Assembly: GCF_900403705.1 (NCBI RefSeq)
Contig: NZ_OUNR01000019.1
Location: 124,001 to 188,000 of the forward strand
Direction: 5' to 3'
Length of the DNA: 64,000 nucleotides
Source of the DNA: Nitrospira lenta
GTDB taxonomy: Bacteria > Nitrospirota > Nitrospiria > Nitrospirales > Nitrospiraceae
A model generated the notes under the pieces. That model was not told the origin of the DNA, searched no databases, and saw nothing but the letters and a program-made list of their open reading frames with translations. Of this stretch, positions 25,895 through 34,496 are shown piece after piece (the stretch's first letter is position 1; each line of letters starts with the position of its first letter). A program made the position numbers and the translations under genes.

Positions 25895-27466
25895 ATGAGC
25901 ACGAAATCAAAGGCCTATCTCGTGGGAGGCGGCATCGGATCGCTGGCCGCCGCCGCGTTCATGATCCGCGACGGCAACATGCCTGGTGGCAACATTTCGA
26001 TCCTCGAAGCGGCACCCATCATGGGCGGAAGCCTGGACGGCGCCGGAAATCCCGCGGACGGGTATTCGTTGCGCGGCGGTCGCATGTTGACCACCGACAA
26101 CTACGAATGCACCTGGGATCTCTTCAAGTCGATTCCCTCACTGGGCAACCCGGGCAAGACGGTGTTCGAGGAAACCGTCGAGTTCAACCAGAAGTACAAG
26201 GCGCATTCGATGGCGAGGCTTGTCGATCGCCGGCGCGCCAAGGTGCCGGTGACATCGATGGGATTCTCGATGCAGGACCGGATCGAATTGCTGAAGCTCA
26301 GCAATGCCGACGAAGATGCGTTGGGCGCAAGCCGGATCACCGACTGGCTTTCGCCGGCGTTCTTCGAGACCGAATTCTGGTACATGTGGGTCACCACGTT
26401 TGCGTTCCAGCCTTGGCACAGCGCGGTTGAATTGAAGCGCTATCTGCACCGCTTCATGCTGGAGTTTTCGCGCATAGAAACGCTTGGCGGCGTCAAGCGG
26501 ACCATCTACAACCAGTACGACTCCCTGGTGCTGCCGTTGCAGGGCTGGCTTGAGGCCCAGGGCGTGCGTCTGGTCCGGGACTGCACGGTGACGGACCTGG
26601 ATCACAAGAGCGAGGACGGCAAGTTCGTCGTGACCGGGATCCATTGTCTGTGCCAGGGCAACAGCGAAGTGATTGCGGTGAATGATGGCGACCTCGTCTT
26701 CCTGCAGAACGGCTCCATGACCGACGCTTCCAGCCTCGGTTCGATGACGAGCGCACCCGCGAAGCTAACCAAGGCCGACAGCGGCGGCTGGACGCTCTGG
26801 GAAAAGCTCGCGCAAGGCCGGCCGCAGTTCGGCAATCCTGCGGCCTTCAACAGCTGCATCGCGCAGTCGTGCTGGGAGTCGTTCACGGTAACGCTCAAGC
26901 ACCCCGCATTCTTCGACGAGATGAATCAGTTCAGCGGCAATGAGCCGGGCACCGGCGGGCTGGTGACCTTCAAGGACTCGAACTGGCTGATGTCGATCGT
27001 GCTGGCGCACCAGCCCCACTTCACCAACCAGCCTGTCGACGTCCAGGTGTTCTGGGGGTACGCGCTGTTTCCGGATCGGGTCGGCGATTTCGTTCCGAAG
27101 CCGATGGCCGAATGCACTGGCACCGACATCCTGCAGGAGCTCTGCGGTCATTTACGCTTCGATCTGGAGACCGTTGCATCGGCCAACTGCATTCCTTGCC
27201 GGATGCCCTACATCACCAGCATGTTCATGCCGCGCATGCGCAGCGACCGGCCGCTGCCGGTGCCGCGTGACTCGAGGAATTTCGCGTTCATCAGCCAGTT
27301 CGTCGAAATTCCTGGCGATGTCGTCTTCACGGTGGAGTATTCGGTGCGGGCAGCGCAGATAGCCGTCTATGAGTTGCTCGGTATCGACCGCGCGATCCCG
27401 CCCATCACGCCCCACGACAAATCACTTCGAACGCAGTTTGAGGCGTTGATCAAGGCGTTTAAGTGA
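25895..27466 (+). CDS. ohyA: Oleate hydratase (MCRA family), Glu-lacking variant
   Basis: 523 residues. The FAD-binding GGGIGSLAAAAFMIRDG is at residues 11-27, with LEAAPIMGGSLDGAG following. Family landmarks are present: WDLFKSIPSL, FQPWHSAVELKRYLHRF, YNQYDSLVLPLQGWL and PCRMPYITSMFMPR. The enzyme adds water to the cis-9 double bond of unsaturated fatty acids. In most homologues the motif after the FAD loop is RGGRE, whose Glu acts in catalysis; here it reads RGGRML (60-65). As I recall, a monomeric subfamily known from Rhodococcus also has Met there. It lies between decayed genes, which suggests recent arrival. No operon partner. Confidence 0.85.
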   Translation: MSTKSKAYLVGGGIGSLAAAAFMIRDGNMPGGNISILEAAPIMGGSLDGAGNPADGYSLRGGRMLTTDNYECTWDLFKSIPSLGNPGKTVFEETVEFNQKYKAHSMARLVDRRRAKVPVTSMGFSMQDRIELLKLSNADEDALGASRITDWLSPAFFETEFWYMWVTTFAFQPWHSAVELKRYLHRFMLEFSRIETLGGVKRTIYNQYDSLVLPLQGWLEAQGVRLVRDCTVTDLDHKSEDGKFVVTGIHCLCQGNSEVIAVNDGDLVFLQNGSMTDASSLGSMTSAPAKLTKADSGGWTLWEKLAQGRPQFGNPAAFNSCIAQSCWESFTVTLKHPAFFDEMNQFSGNEPGTGGLVTFKDSNWLMSIVLAHQPHFTNQPVDVQVFWGYALFPDRVGDFVPKPMAECTGTDILQELCGHLRFDLETVASANCIPCRMPYITSMFMPRMRSDRPLPVPRDSRNFAFISQFVEIPGDVVFTVEYSVRAAQIAVYELLGIDRAIPPITPHDKSLRTQFEALIKAFK

Positions 27467-27700
27467 TGTTGGGAAAATAGCACCGAATGGAAGGCACGCT
27501 CAAAGAGATCGGTGCCGGCCCCATACGTCGGCGTGTCATGGACCTAGCGAGGTGGGGCAAATCGCCGAGTCTTGGAAGGCCGAACATGAAAGCGTCAGAG
27601 GCTTCGGCAGCGGCGTTCTGGTCTGATTTTAGAAACGGCTTCCGTACAGATAGGGAATGCGATCTTACTTACATAATCATTTAAAGAAAGGAGTCGTTCG

Positions 27701-28627
27701 ATGACACAGAATAGACCGCTTATGGCCAATCGAGTGTTTCATGCCCTCGTTGTAGCCGTGATGGTAGTGACGTTTGTATGGCCTTCAGTGAGCTGGGGGG
27801 AAGATGTCTTTTCGAATAAGGATCCTCAAGCCCTGCTCGATCAGATCACAGAACTGCAAGCGGAAGTCGCAAAGCTGCGCGCGGCGGTGCAACAGACAGA
27901 TCGGATGAAGCGATCAAGGGCGGGTTCCCGTATGAAGATGGGTGGCGGCAAGGCCATGGTCGTGATGGACGATATGGGTGAGATGGGCGGCATGGGTACG
28001 GGTCAGAACCGTGGCATGTCGCAAGGTCTAGGCGGGGGGATGGGCAAGATGGGTGACCAGGGTGAGATGGGGGGCATGTCACCTGGTGGCAAGTCGTCTG
28101 GTGCGGGCGGTGGCATGGGGATGATGGATGAAGGTGAGATGGGCGGGATGGCTTCAGGGGGAGAAATGGGGATGTGCTGTATGGGAGAGATGGGCGGGAT
28201 GATGAGTGGCATGATGGGTCCTGGTCGCGGCATGGGAGGCATGAAAAGTTCGTCTTCCACGATGCCTGGACAGCCTGGCGCCTCCCATCTGTATCACATC
28301 GGGTCAACCGGTTTTTTCCTCAACCATTCGAAACATATCACCCTGACTGCCGACCAAAAAATGACGTTGAACCGGCTCAAGGAGAGGGCATTTCTTGACC
28401 GCACCACGGCACAACGACGCATCGATCAAGCCGAGCAGGAGCTGTACCAGTTGACAGGCGCCGACCAGCCGGACACGACTCAGATTCAGGCGAAAATAGC
28501 CGAGATCGAGAAACTGCGGACTGATCAGCGCATGAATTTCATCCGAGCGGTGGGGGAGGCCACCAACGTTCTCACGCATGATCAACATCGAGCCCTGTTA
28601 GGGACGATGACGTCTAATCAAAAGTAA
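27701..28627 (+). CDS. Met/Gly-rich periplasmic protein with CpxP/Spy-like C-terminus
   Basis: 308 residues, ATG 27701 after aaagaaaggag. A signal peptide (ending SVSWG) is followed by a short coiled coil (LDQITELQAEVAKLRAAVQQ), then about 110 residues dominated by Met and Gly (repeats of GEMGGM, MGGMMSGMMG and a GMCCMGEM segment), a likely Cu(I)/Ag(I) or Hg site. The last 100 residues (LTADQKMTLNRLKERAFLDR onward) resemble the helical Spy/CpxP/ZraP family. It may be a periplasmic metal-binding chaperone. Downstream genes lie in the same direction at short spacing. Confidence 0.72.
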   Translation: MTQNRPLMANRVFHALVVAVMVVTFVWPSVSWGEDVFSNKDPQALLDQITELQAEVAKLRAAVQQTDRMKRSRAGSRMKMGGGKAMVVMDDMGEMGGMGTGQNRGMSQGLGGGMGKMGDQGEMGGMSPGGKSSGAGGGMGMMDEGEMGGMASGGEMGMCCMGEMGGMMSGMMGPGRGMGGMKSSSSTMPGQPGASHLYHIGSTGFFLNHSKHITLTADQKMTLNRLKERAFLDRTTAQRRIDQAEQELYQLTGADQPDTTQIQAKIAEIEKLRTDQRMNFIRAVGEATNVLTHDQHRALLGTMTSNQK

Positions 28628-28655
28628 GGACCGAACCATGAAAGGAGCACATGCC

Positions 28656-28991
28656 ATGCGTACCCAAAGACACACCATTTCAGCTGTTCTTGTCTGTTTC
28701 ACGTTGGGTCTTTCTTCCTTGAGCTTCGGAGCAGACAAGTCCCAGTCCATGACGGACCAGATGTCACCTGAGTTGCGCAAAGACATGGCGGATATGTACC
28801 AGAAGATGGCGGACTGTGTGAGAACGGGGAAGTCAAGCGAGGACTGCCAGCGACAGATAGCGAAAGATTGCCCGGTGGTCGCGAAGACAGGTCAGTGTCC
28901 GATTGAAAAGGGAATGGGACACATGATGGGTCCTCGTGGCATGCGTCCAGAGGGCATGGGTCCCATGACAGGTCCTCATGAGATGCGCTAG
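28656..28991 (+). CDS. Secreted Cys/Met-containing small protein
   Basis: About 111 residues from ATG 28656 (ggag 8 bp upstream; an ATG at 28638 is also in frame). A signal peptide (LVCFTLGLSSLSFGA) is followed by a helical segment with four cysteines (MADCVRTGKSSEDCQRQIAK, DCPVVAKTGQCP) and a Met/Gly-rich tail (GMGHMMGPRGMRPEGMGPMT). Possible periplasmic metal binding, in line with the gene before it. Family not recognised. Confidence 0.62.
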   Translation: MRTQRHTISAVLVCFTLGLSSLSFGADKSQSMTDQMSPELRKDMADMYQKMADCVRTGKSSEDCQRQIAKDCPVVAKTGQCPIEKGMGHMMGPRGMRPEGMGPMTGPHEMR

Positions 28992-29008
28992 CAGAGGCGT
29001 GTGATGCC

Positions 29009-31327
29009 ATGAAGGATCCTCACCGTAACGTTTGCGTACTGACCCTGGCGACAATTCTGGTGCTGGGCACGCCCGCCACCGGCCAGATAGGGCCCGACGA
29101 GCATGCCAAACACCATCCTCAACCGGGCACAGCCAATCCGGCTGCCGGTGGGAATGCGGCGGGTGTAGCTCCGGGCGGCCGCGTGGGCGGGGGGATGGGG
29201 CCGGGCATGGGGGCTGGTATGGGTGGAGACCAGTCCGCGGCCGGTGGAGGCCCAGAGCCCGGCCGTATGGGGCCGCCCGCTGGCGTTGGGCCGCCAGGCG
29301 GCATGGGCGGTGGTATGGACGAGATGATGAACAAAATGGGGACGCCGCCACCCAAGGAACTCTACCCCTTGCTGATGGATGTGCCGGATCTGCTGCCCGA
29401 ACAGCGTGCCGAGGTCGAGCAGTTGGCGCATGAACGAATGAAGGCGGGGACCGCACGTCTCTCGTCCGGCTTGGAGAAGCTCGCCGGGGCAACCTCAGAT
29501 GATGACTACTCGGCCATGCAACAAGCGACCGAGCACATGCGACAGGGCCTTGCCCAATTTGAAAGCGGGCTGGCGGCGCACCGAGCGCTGAGCGAGGGGC
29601 AGGTCACCCGCAACGTGGCCCTGCAGTGGTTCAAACGCGAGATGAACCTCGCGTCTCCCATCCCGCGCGACGAGCTACATGCGCTTCTTGGGATTACGCC
29701 ATTTCACCTCTTCACGATGGGGCTGCTCATCGTGTTCGCGCTCGCCATGGTTGCCATGTACTTCTTCAAGATGCGCCGCGCCGCGGCTCTCTTTGGACGT
29801 CTCGATCCCGGCTCGGGGCCGCCGCCGCCCGGCGCGTCACCGCCGCTTGCCGGAGCCCCCGGGCCGTCCGCGCCGCCAGCCGGAGGGAAACCACAGGCTG
29901 GAGGGACACCGCCACCTGCGGCGCCGCCTTCGCCTCCCACGCCGCCAGCCGCGCCGGGTGGCGGAGATGCCGCAAAAATTGCCGGCCGAGCAGATGAACT
30001 CTGGCAAGCGAGAGGGCGGCCTCTGGGCTCTCCCGAAATTGACTGGGTGCGAGCCGAAGAGGAACTCGCCAAAGTGGCGGAAAAGCCTGCAGCCCCACCT
30101 GCTGCCGGAGGTTCGCTGCCCTCGCCCGCGGCGCCCCCAGCCGAAAAGTCACCGCCGCCGACTCCGTCGCCTGCCGCGCCCGCGGCATCAGCGCCATCGC
30201 GAGAAGAGTCATCGGCGATCCCCGTTCCGACCGCGAGCTCCGCGCCTCCCCTGACTGCGAATTGGCGAGGGCAGCTCCGCGTGGGGAGCATCGTCACGGA
30301 AACGCCAAGCGTGAAAACGTTTCGTCTCCTGCCTTTGTCCAACGACGGCCTGCTGCCGTTCACGTTTGTGCCCGGTCAGTTCCTCAACGTCGCGTTCTGG
30401 ATTGGCGGCGCGAGAATGAACCGCTCGTATTCCATCTCGTCCTCCCCGACGCAGCGGGATTACGTCGAGCTGACCGTGCGGCGTGAGCCACGGGGCGCCG
30501 TTTCCCGTCACATTAATGATCTGCTCAAGGTGGGCGACCAGATCGAAGCGGGAGGCCCGGTCGGAAAATTTACGTTTACCGGAACAGAGGCCGACAGTAT
30601 CGTGCTTGTCTCCGGCGGCGTGGGCATTACGCCCATGATGAGCATCACTCGCTATCTCACGGAGCGGGCATGGGCCGGAGACATCTTCTTTATCTACACG
30701 TGCCGCACTCCGGCCGACTTCATTTTTGCGGACGAAGTCGCCGCGCTTCAGCGCCGGAATCCGAAGTTGCGCGTCGCGGTCACGATCTCTAAGGCAGAAG
30801 GGACAGACTGGAAGGGCGCTCGCGGACGCATCACGAAGGAATGGCTCACGCAGACGGTTCCCGATCTGGCTTCGCGGAGGATCCACCTGTGTGGGCCGCC
30901 AGCGATGATGGACACGACCAAGGCCCTCCTCGCCGAGATCGGAGTCCCTCCGGACCGCGTGAAGACCGAAGCATTCGGCGCACCCAAGCCCACCCCGGCC
31001 GCCGCGGGGACCACCGCCAAACCCACTGCCCCCGCGACCGGCCCGCTCGTCACGTTTTCGAAAAACAACAAGTCGGCCAACATTCGTGTGGATCTCCAGA
31101 CTGGAGACAGCCCGCCGAAGCAGAGCATCCTGGAACTCTCCGAGGAGCTCGGCATCGGAATCGACTTCTCGTGCCGCGTGGGCACCTGCGGCCTGTGCAA
31201 AGTGAAGCTGACGTCCGGCGAGGTCGAGATGGCGGTGCAGGACGCGCTCGATGCTGACGACACAGCCAACAACATCATTCTTGCCTGCCAGGCCAAGCCG
31301 AAGGGCGAAGTCACGGTGGAGGCGTAG
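29009..31327 (+). CDS. Membrane-anchored flavin/2Fe-2S oxidoreductase with DUF2934 insert
   Basis: 772 residues. A signal peptide is followed by a Gly/Met/Pro-rich segment (about 45-110), a helical periplasmic part, a TM helix (TPFHLFTMGLLIVFALAMVA, about 230-250), a Pro-rich linker containing a DUF2934-like motif (GRADELWQARGRPLGSPEID), then a ferredoxin-NADP reductase-type domain. In that domain RMNRSYSISSSPTQRDYVEL is the FAD site, LVSGGVGITPMMSITRYL the NAD(P) site and HLCGPPAMMD follows. At the C-terminus is a plant-type 2Fe-2S ferredoxin (CRVGTCGLCKVKLTSGEVEM, then a fourth Cys in ILACQAK). The reductase and ferredoxin parts probably face the cytoplasm and pass NAD(P)H electrons to the next two genes' products. 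Confidence 0.8.
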   Translation: MKDPHRNVCVLTLATILVLGTPATGQIGPDEHAKHHPQPGTANPAAGGNAAGVAPGGRVGGGMGPGMGAGMGGDQSAAGGGPEPGRMGPPAGVGPPGGMGGGMDEMMNKMGTPPPKELYPLLMDVPDLLPEQRAEVEQLAHERMKAGTARLSSGLEKLAGATSDDDYSAMQQATEHMRQGLAQFESGLAAHRALSEGQVTRNVALQWFKREMNLASPIPRDELHALLGITPFHLFTMGLLIVFALAMVAMYFFKMRRAAALFGRLDPGSGPPPPGASPPLAGAPGPSAPPAGGKPQAGGTPPPAAPPSPPTPPAAPGGGDAAKIAGRADELWQARGRPLGSPEIDWVRAEEELAKVAEKPAAPPAAGGSLPSPAAPPAEKSPPPTPSPAAPAASAPSREESSAIPVPTASSAPPLTANWRGQLRVGSIVTETPSVKTFRLLPLSNDGLLPFTFVPGQFLNVAFWIGGARMNRSYSISSSPTQRDYVELTVRREPRGAVSRHINDLLKVGDQIEAGGPVGKFTFTGTEADSIVLVSGGVGITPMMSITRYLTERAWAGDIFFIYTCRTPADFIFADEVAALQRRNPKLRVAVTISKAEGTDWKGARGRITKEWLTQTVPDLASRRIHLCGPPAMMDTTKALLAEIGVPPDRVKTEAFGAPKPTPAAAGTTAKPTAPATGPLVTFSKNNKSANIRVDLQTGDSPPKQSILELSEELGIGIDFSCRVGTCGLCKVKLTSGEVEMAVQDALDADDTANNIILACQAKPKGEVTVEA

Positions 31328-31329
31328 CC

Positions 31330-32073
31330 ATGAAAGAACGTGAAGGCATCGTCGTCAGCAGCACCGTTGGCCTCTTATTGCTGGCCTGGCTCGGCTTCCT
31401 CCTCCACCGCTCGCCGCGCTTTGCGGGCAGCGGAATGGGGGCCGTGTTCGGGATCGCGGGGGCCGTGCTCATGCTCGTCCCGCTCGCGTACCCGATCGTC
31501 AAGCGTATTCGCTTCCTCAAGGCTCGAATTACACCGCACGTGTCGATGCAGTCGTTGCTGACCCTACACGTCTACGCCGGCATTTTGGGCCCTCTGCTCG
31601 CGATCATTCACACGGGTCACAAGTTCAACAGCGTGCTGGGAATTGCCCTCACGGCCGTGATGCTGCTCGTCGTCGTGAGCGGGTTTGCCGTCCGCTATCT
31701 GCTCACGCATTGCGCCCATGAGATCAAAGACAAATTACTCCTGCTGCAGACCGCCAGGGGCGATCTCGACAGTGCGTGGGGAGTGCTTGAGCACACCCCT
31801 GCTGAGATGAGAGTCCTTCCCAAGACACCTGTCCTGGCAACGGGCCTGGCGTCGCTGGGAATCGAGCTCCCCTTCGGCGGCCCAGCCGGTGAGGTCATCC
31901 GCACGGCCGATGGCGTAGCGGACCTGGAATATGCGATCCGCACGCACGAGTTGTTCAAGCGCTGGTTTAGCCGATCTCTCACGCTGCATATAACAGCATC
32001 CTTCGTGCTCTATGTCCTGCTGCTGCTCCATATCTGGTCGGGGATTCATTTCGGACTCAGGTGGTTCAGCTGA
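31330..32073 (+). CDS. b-type heme membrane protein (ferric-reductase/cytochrome b561-like)
   Basis: 247 residues starting 2 bp after the oxidoreductase gene. About four to five membrane helices. Paired histidines in facing helices (LLTLHVYAGILGPLLAIIHT GH, and LTLHITASFVLYVLLLLHIW with SGIH) look like bis-His ligands for two hemes b, as in ferric reductase-like TM domains. A soluble loop of about 90 residues lies between the helix groups. It would carry electrons from the oxidoreductase across the inner membrane to the following cytochrome. Confidence 0.7.
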   Translation: MKEREGIVVSSTVGLLLLAWLGFLLHRSPRFAGSGMGAVFGIAGAVLMLVPLAYPIVKRIRFLKARITPHVSMQSLLTLHVYAGILGPLLAIIHTGHKFNSVLGIALTAVMLLVVVSGFAVRYLLTHCAHEIKDKLLLLQTARGDLDSAWGVLEHTPAEMRVLPKTPVLATGLASLGIELPFGGPAGEVIRTADGVADLEYAIRTHELFKRWFSRSLTLHITASFVLYVLLLLHIWSGIHFGLRWFS

Positions 32074-32081
32074 GCGTATAG

Positions 32082-32897
32082 ATGAAGAAATCCATTCTCT
32101 TACTCGTCCTCGTTTTCGCCACGGCGGCCGCGCTTGCCGCTCTGTGGGAATCGGGAGCCAACGACGTCGCTCTGTGGCAGAGGCAGGTGCGCCCGGGGAA
32201 CCTCTCGGTGGCGCATGCGTCGCTCGACAACAATTGCGCCGCCTGTCACACGCCCGTGAAAGGACCGGTCGATGTGAAATGTATCGGCTGCCATGCCAAC
32301 AATGACACGCTGCTGCAACGTCAACCCACCGCGTTTCACGTGAACATCGGCCATTGTGCGCAATGCCATATCGAACATCAGGGCACGTATGCACGACTGA
32401 CGAGGATGGATCACGTGAAGTTAGCGGAAATTGGGTTGCAGCAGTTGGAGCGATCGGCGTCTGATAGTGAGCAGAGGCAGGCCGCCGATCAGCTGGTGGC
32501 CTGGGTCCGCCAGGTCACCATGCCGGGTTCCCTGCCGAAGCTGCCTCCCGTGACAGCGCTCGAAATGACATTGAATTGTTCGAGCTGCCACAGCACCAAA
32601 GACCGCCACCGTGGTCTTTTTGGAGGCGAGTGCGCGGTGTGCCACGGGACGACACAATGGGCCATCGCCGGATTTCGCCATCCCTCTCCGCGGTCGGTCG
32701 AGTGTGCCCAGTGCCACCAGGCGCCGCCGAGTCACTATATGATGCACTTCGACATGATCTCGAAACGGATTGCCAGGCAGGAAGATGCGCAAGTAGCCCA
32801 GTGCTGCGGGCCTGCTCAAGTGAACCAGTGTTATCGCTGCCACCAGACCACATCCTGGAACGACATCAAAGGCGTCGGTTGGTATAAGCACCATTGA
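32082..32897 (+). CDS. Heptaheme c-type cytochrome
   Basis: 271 residues with a signal/anchor (ILLLVLVFATAAALAALW) and seven CxxCH motifs: CAACH, CIGCH, CAQCH, CSSCH, CAVCH, CAQCH and CYRCH. Additional His residues for distal ligation lie in HVNIGH, HIEHQG, HPSPRS and HYMMHF. This fits a multiheme electron carrier of the cytochrome c3/c7 kind, in the periplasm. It starts 8 bp after the b-type membrane gene and completes a three-gene NAD(P)H-to-periplasm electron path. The final acceptor is unknown. Confidence 0.85.
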   Translation: MKKSILLLVLVFATAAALAALWESGANDVALWQRQVRPGNLSVAHASLDNNCAACHTPVKGPVDVKCIGCHANNDTLLQRQPTAFHVNIGHCAQCHIEHQGTYARLTRMDHVKLAEIGLQQLERSASDSEQRQAADQLVAWVRQVTMPGSLPKLPPVTALEMTLNCSSCHSTKDRHRGLFGGECAVCHGTTQWAIAGFRHPSPRSVECAQCHQAPPSHYMMHFDMISKRIARQEDAQVAQCCGPAQVNQCYRCHQTTSWNDIKGVGWYKHH

Positions 32898-32953
32898 TGG
32901 AGCGACACGAGGTTTGGAGCGTGACGGAGCGTTTCAGAGGAGGAGAAAGTGAG

Positions 32954-33025
32954 ATGGACGCAGGCGAAGGCACCATGATCAATCTCGTGCAGGAGCTGCG
33001 GCTGAATTTCGATCTCCCAAACTGA
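32954..33025 (+). pseudogene. DUF1622 gene, N-terminal remnant
   Basis: ATG 32954 reads MDAGEGTMINLVQELRLNFD and stops after 23 codons. It matches the start of the DUF1622 protein at 39430 (MEAVEGTIVTLVQWLRLAVE). The 55 bp upstream also match the region before 39430 (gatggagcg, tttgg, gtgacggagc). Only this start survives; it is a truncated second copy. Confidence 0.6.
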
Positions 33026-33039
33026 AGGAGGAAAAGCAC

Positions 33040-33423
33040 ATGAGTTGTTGTAGCGAAGTGATGACACCCATCGAAGCGTCCTCATGCTGTACCCCGCACG
33101 ATACGGTGGCACACGCGGCGCAAGCAATGCGTGATTCCGGTTGCGGCTGCGCACCTGTGGTTGAGGATACAGAACACCTCAAGCTGGTCGGCGTCGTCAC
33201 CGAGCGCGACGTGTGTTGCGGCGGGGCGGCTGATGACCGGCGCGCGTCGGAAGTGCGCGTCGAGAAAATCATGCGACCCGTGTCTGCCTGTTGTGGGGCG
33301 AGCGAGCCGGTTGAAGAAGCGCGCCGGAAACTCCACGAGCAGCGCGCGACATGCTTGCCCGTTGCGGACAAGGCGGGCGGTTGTTGCGGCACAGTCAGCG
33401 TTCACGGTTTGGAGAAGTGGTAG
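33040..33423 (+). CDS. Tandem CBS-domain protein with many vicinal cysteines
   Basis: 127 residues, aggaggaaaagcac upstream of ATG 33040. Two CBS domains: VMTPIEASSCCTPHDTVAHA with LVGVVTERDV, then IMRPVSACCGASEPVEEARR with CLPVADKAG. CBS pairs usually bind adenine nucleotides. Here thirteen cysteines, mostly adjacent pairs (residues 3-4, 16-17, 35/37, 59-60, 84-85, 115-116), replace usual residues. This suggests metal or redox sensing, which is inference. It stands alone between the cytochrome genes and the sugar genes. Confidence 0.78.
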   Translation: MSCCSEVMTPIEASSCCTPHDTVAHAAQAMRDSGCGCAPVVEDTEHLKLVGVVTERDVCCGGAADDRRASEVRVEKIMRPVSACCGASEPVEEARRKLHEQRATCLPVADKAGGCCGTVSVHGLEKW

Positions 33424-33738
33424 AGCAACGGACGACGGCATCGGTAAATGCGACGAGCCATTCGACGACGCCGAAACCACACCCCTGTACGGGCGTGTCG
33501 GCGCAGCACGGGGGGGGCATCCCCTGTGGGCTTGTATAAACATCGCGGAGCCGGGGAACCGAGAAGCCATGACCCTTACGCCAGATTCCATCGAAGGCAC
33601 AATGATTTGTCGTGCGTTGGGTGACGCTCGGTGTCGAGATCTTCGGCGCCGGGCTTGTCACGCGCGGCATGTGCGTGCCGATCGCGCATCTCACACGCGA
33701 GGTGAAAGGGGTCATCGCGTACACCTCTGGAGAATCTG
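33424..33738. other. Gene-poor stretch with a possible small reading frame
   Basis: No convincing full gene. On the + strand a frame from GTG 33612 to TGA 33759-33761 gives 49 residues that look protein-like (VTLGVEIFGAGLVTRGMCVP, then REVKGVIAYTSGES), but it overlaps the start of the next gene and has no clear ribosome site. It may be the end of a lost membrane-protein gene. Confidence 0.3.
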
Positions 33739-34431
33739 ATGATGAATGTCCTTGCGATTGATCGAGGTGGAACGCACGTCAGAATCCTTGCGTCCGGAAA
33801 GACCACGCATCGGGAATTTCCTTCCGGACGGGCGCTGACGGCCAAGCGGATGGTCGTGGCCGTCACGAAACTGGCAAAGGATTGGAAATATGACGTGGTG
33901 TCGATTGGCTATCCGGGCCTTGTGGTCCACGGGCGACCCGTTTCGGAACCGCACAACCTCGGGCCGGGCTGGGTTGGATTTGATTTCGCCGCCGCGTTTA
34001 AGCGTCCCGTCACGGTCATCAATGATGCGGCCCTGCAAGCCTTGGGTAACTACAAGCGCGGCACCATGCTCTTCCTGGGCCTGGGAACCGGCCTGGGCTC
34101 CGCCATGATTGTGGAGGGCATGGTCGTGCCCATGGAACTGGCCCACCTGCCTTACAGGAAGGCAACGTACGAGGATTATGTGGGGATTCGCGGACTGAAG
34201 CAGCACGGCAAAGAAAGATGGCGGCGACATGTCGCGGACGTGGTGGAGCGCCTGATCGCCGCCCTCGAACCCGACGACGTGGTGCTGGGCGGAGACAATG
34301 TCAAGAAACTGAAGAAGCTGCCTCCCGGTTGCCGCGCCGGCGACAACGCGAAGGCATTCATCGGCGGATTTTGGCTGTGGGCACATGCCACTGGCGTGCG
34401 ACGACCTATGAAGAAGGCCCGTCCCTCGTGA
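33739..34431 (+). CDS. ROK-family kinase, polyphosphate-glucokinase-like
   Basis: 230 residues. The phosphate-binding DRGGTHVRILASG opens the protein. GYPGLVVHGRPV, the sugar-site VINDAALQALGNY and FLGLGTGLGSAMIVEG follow, as in ROK/polyphosphate glucokinases. It lacks the Cys-rich zinc motif of regulator-type ROK proteins. It would phosphorylate glucose to glucose-6-phosphate with polyphosphate or ATP. It heads a sugar operon with gnd, zwf and glucoamylase, so glucose released by the glucoamylase would pass directly to the pentose phosphate pathway. Confidence 0.78.
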   Translation: MMNVLAIDRGGTHVRILASGKTTHREFPSGRALTAKRMVVAVTKLAKDWKYDVVSIGYPGLVVHGRPVSEPHNLGPGWVGFDFAAAFKRPVTVINDAALQALGNYKRGTMLFLGLGTGLGSAMIVEGMVVPMELAHLPYRKATYEDYVGIRGLKQHGKERWRRHVADVVERLIAALEPDDVVLGGDNVKKLKKLPPGCRAGDNAKAFIGGFWLWAHATGVRRPMKKARPS

Positions 34432-34496
34432 GAGAGACACGGCGAACGGCCATGGACCAAGTAAGAGACGTACCTCAACACATCGCAAAGGCTGTG

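Noticed and set aside
27487-27684. 65-codon frame before the Met/Gly-rich gene
   Set aside because: No ribosome site, no known motif and composition typical of chance frames.
28003-28260. Pro/Ile-rich minus-strand frame
   Set aside because: Antisense of the Met/Gly-rich repeat region of the gene at 27701; composition follows from that repeat.
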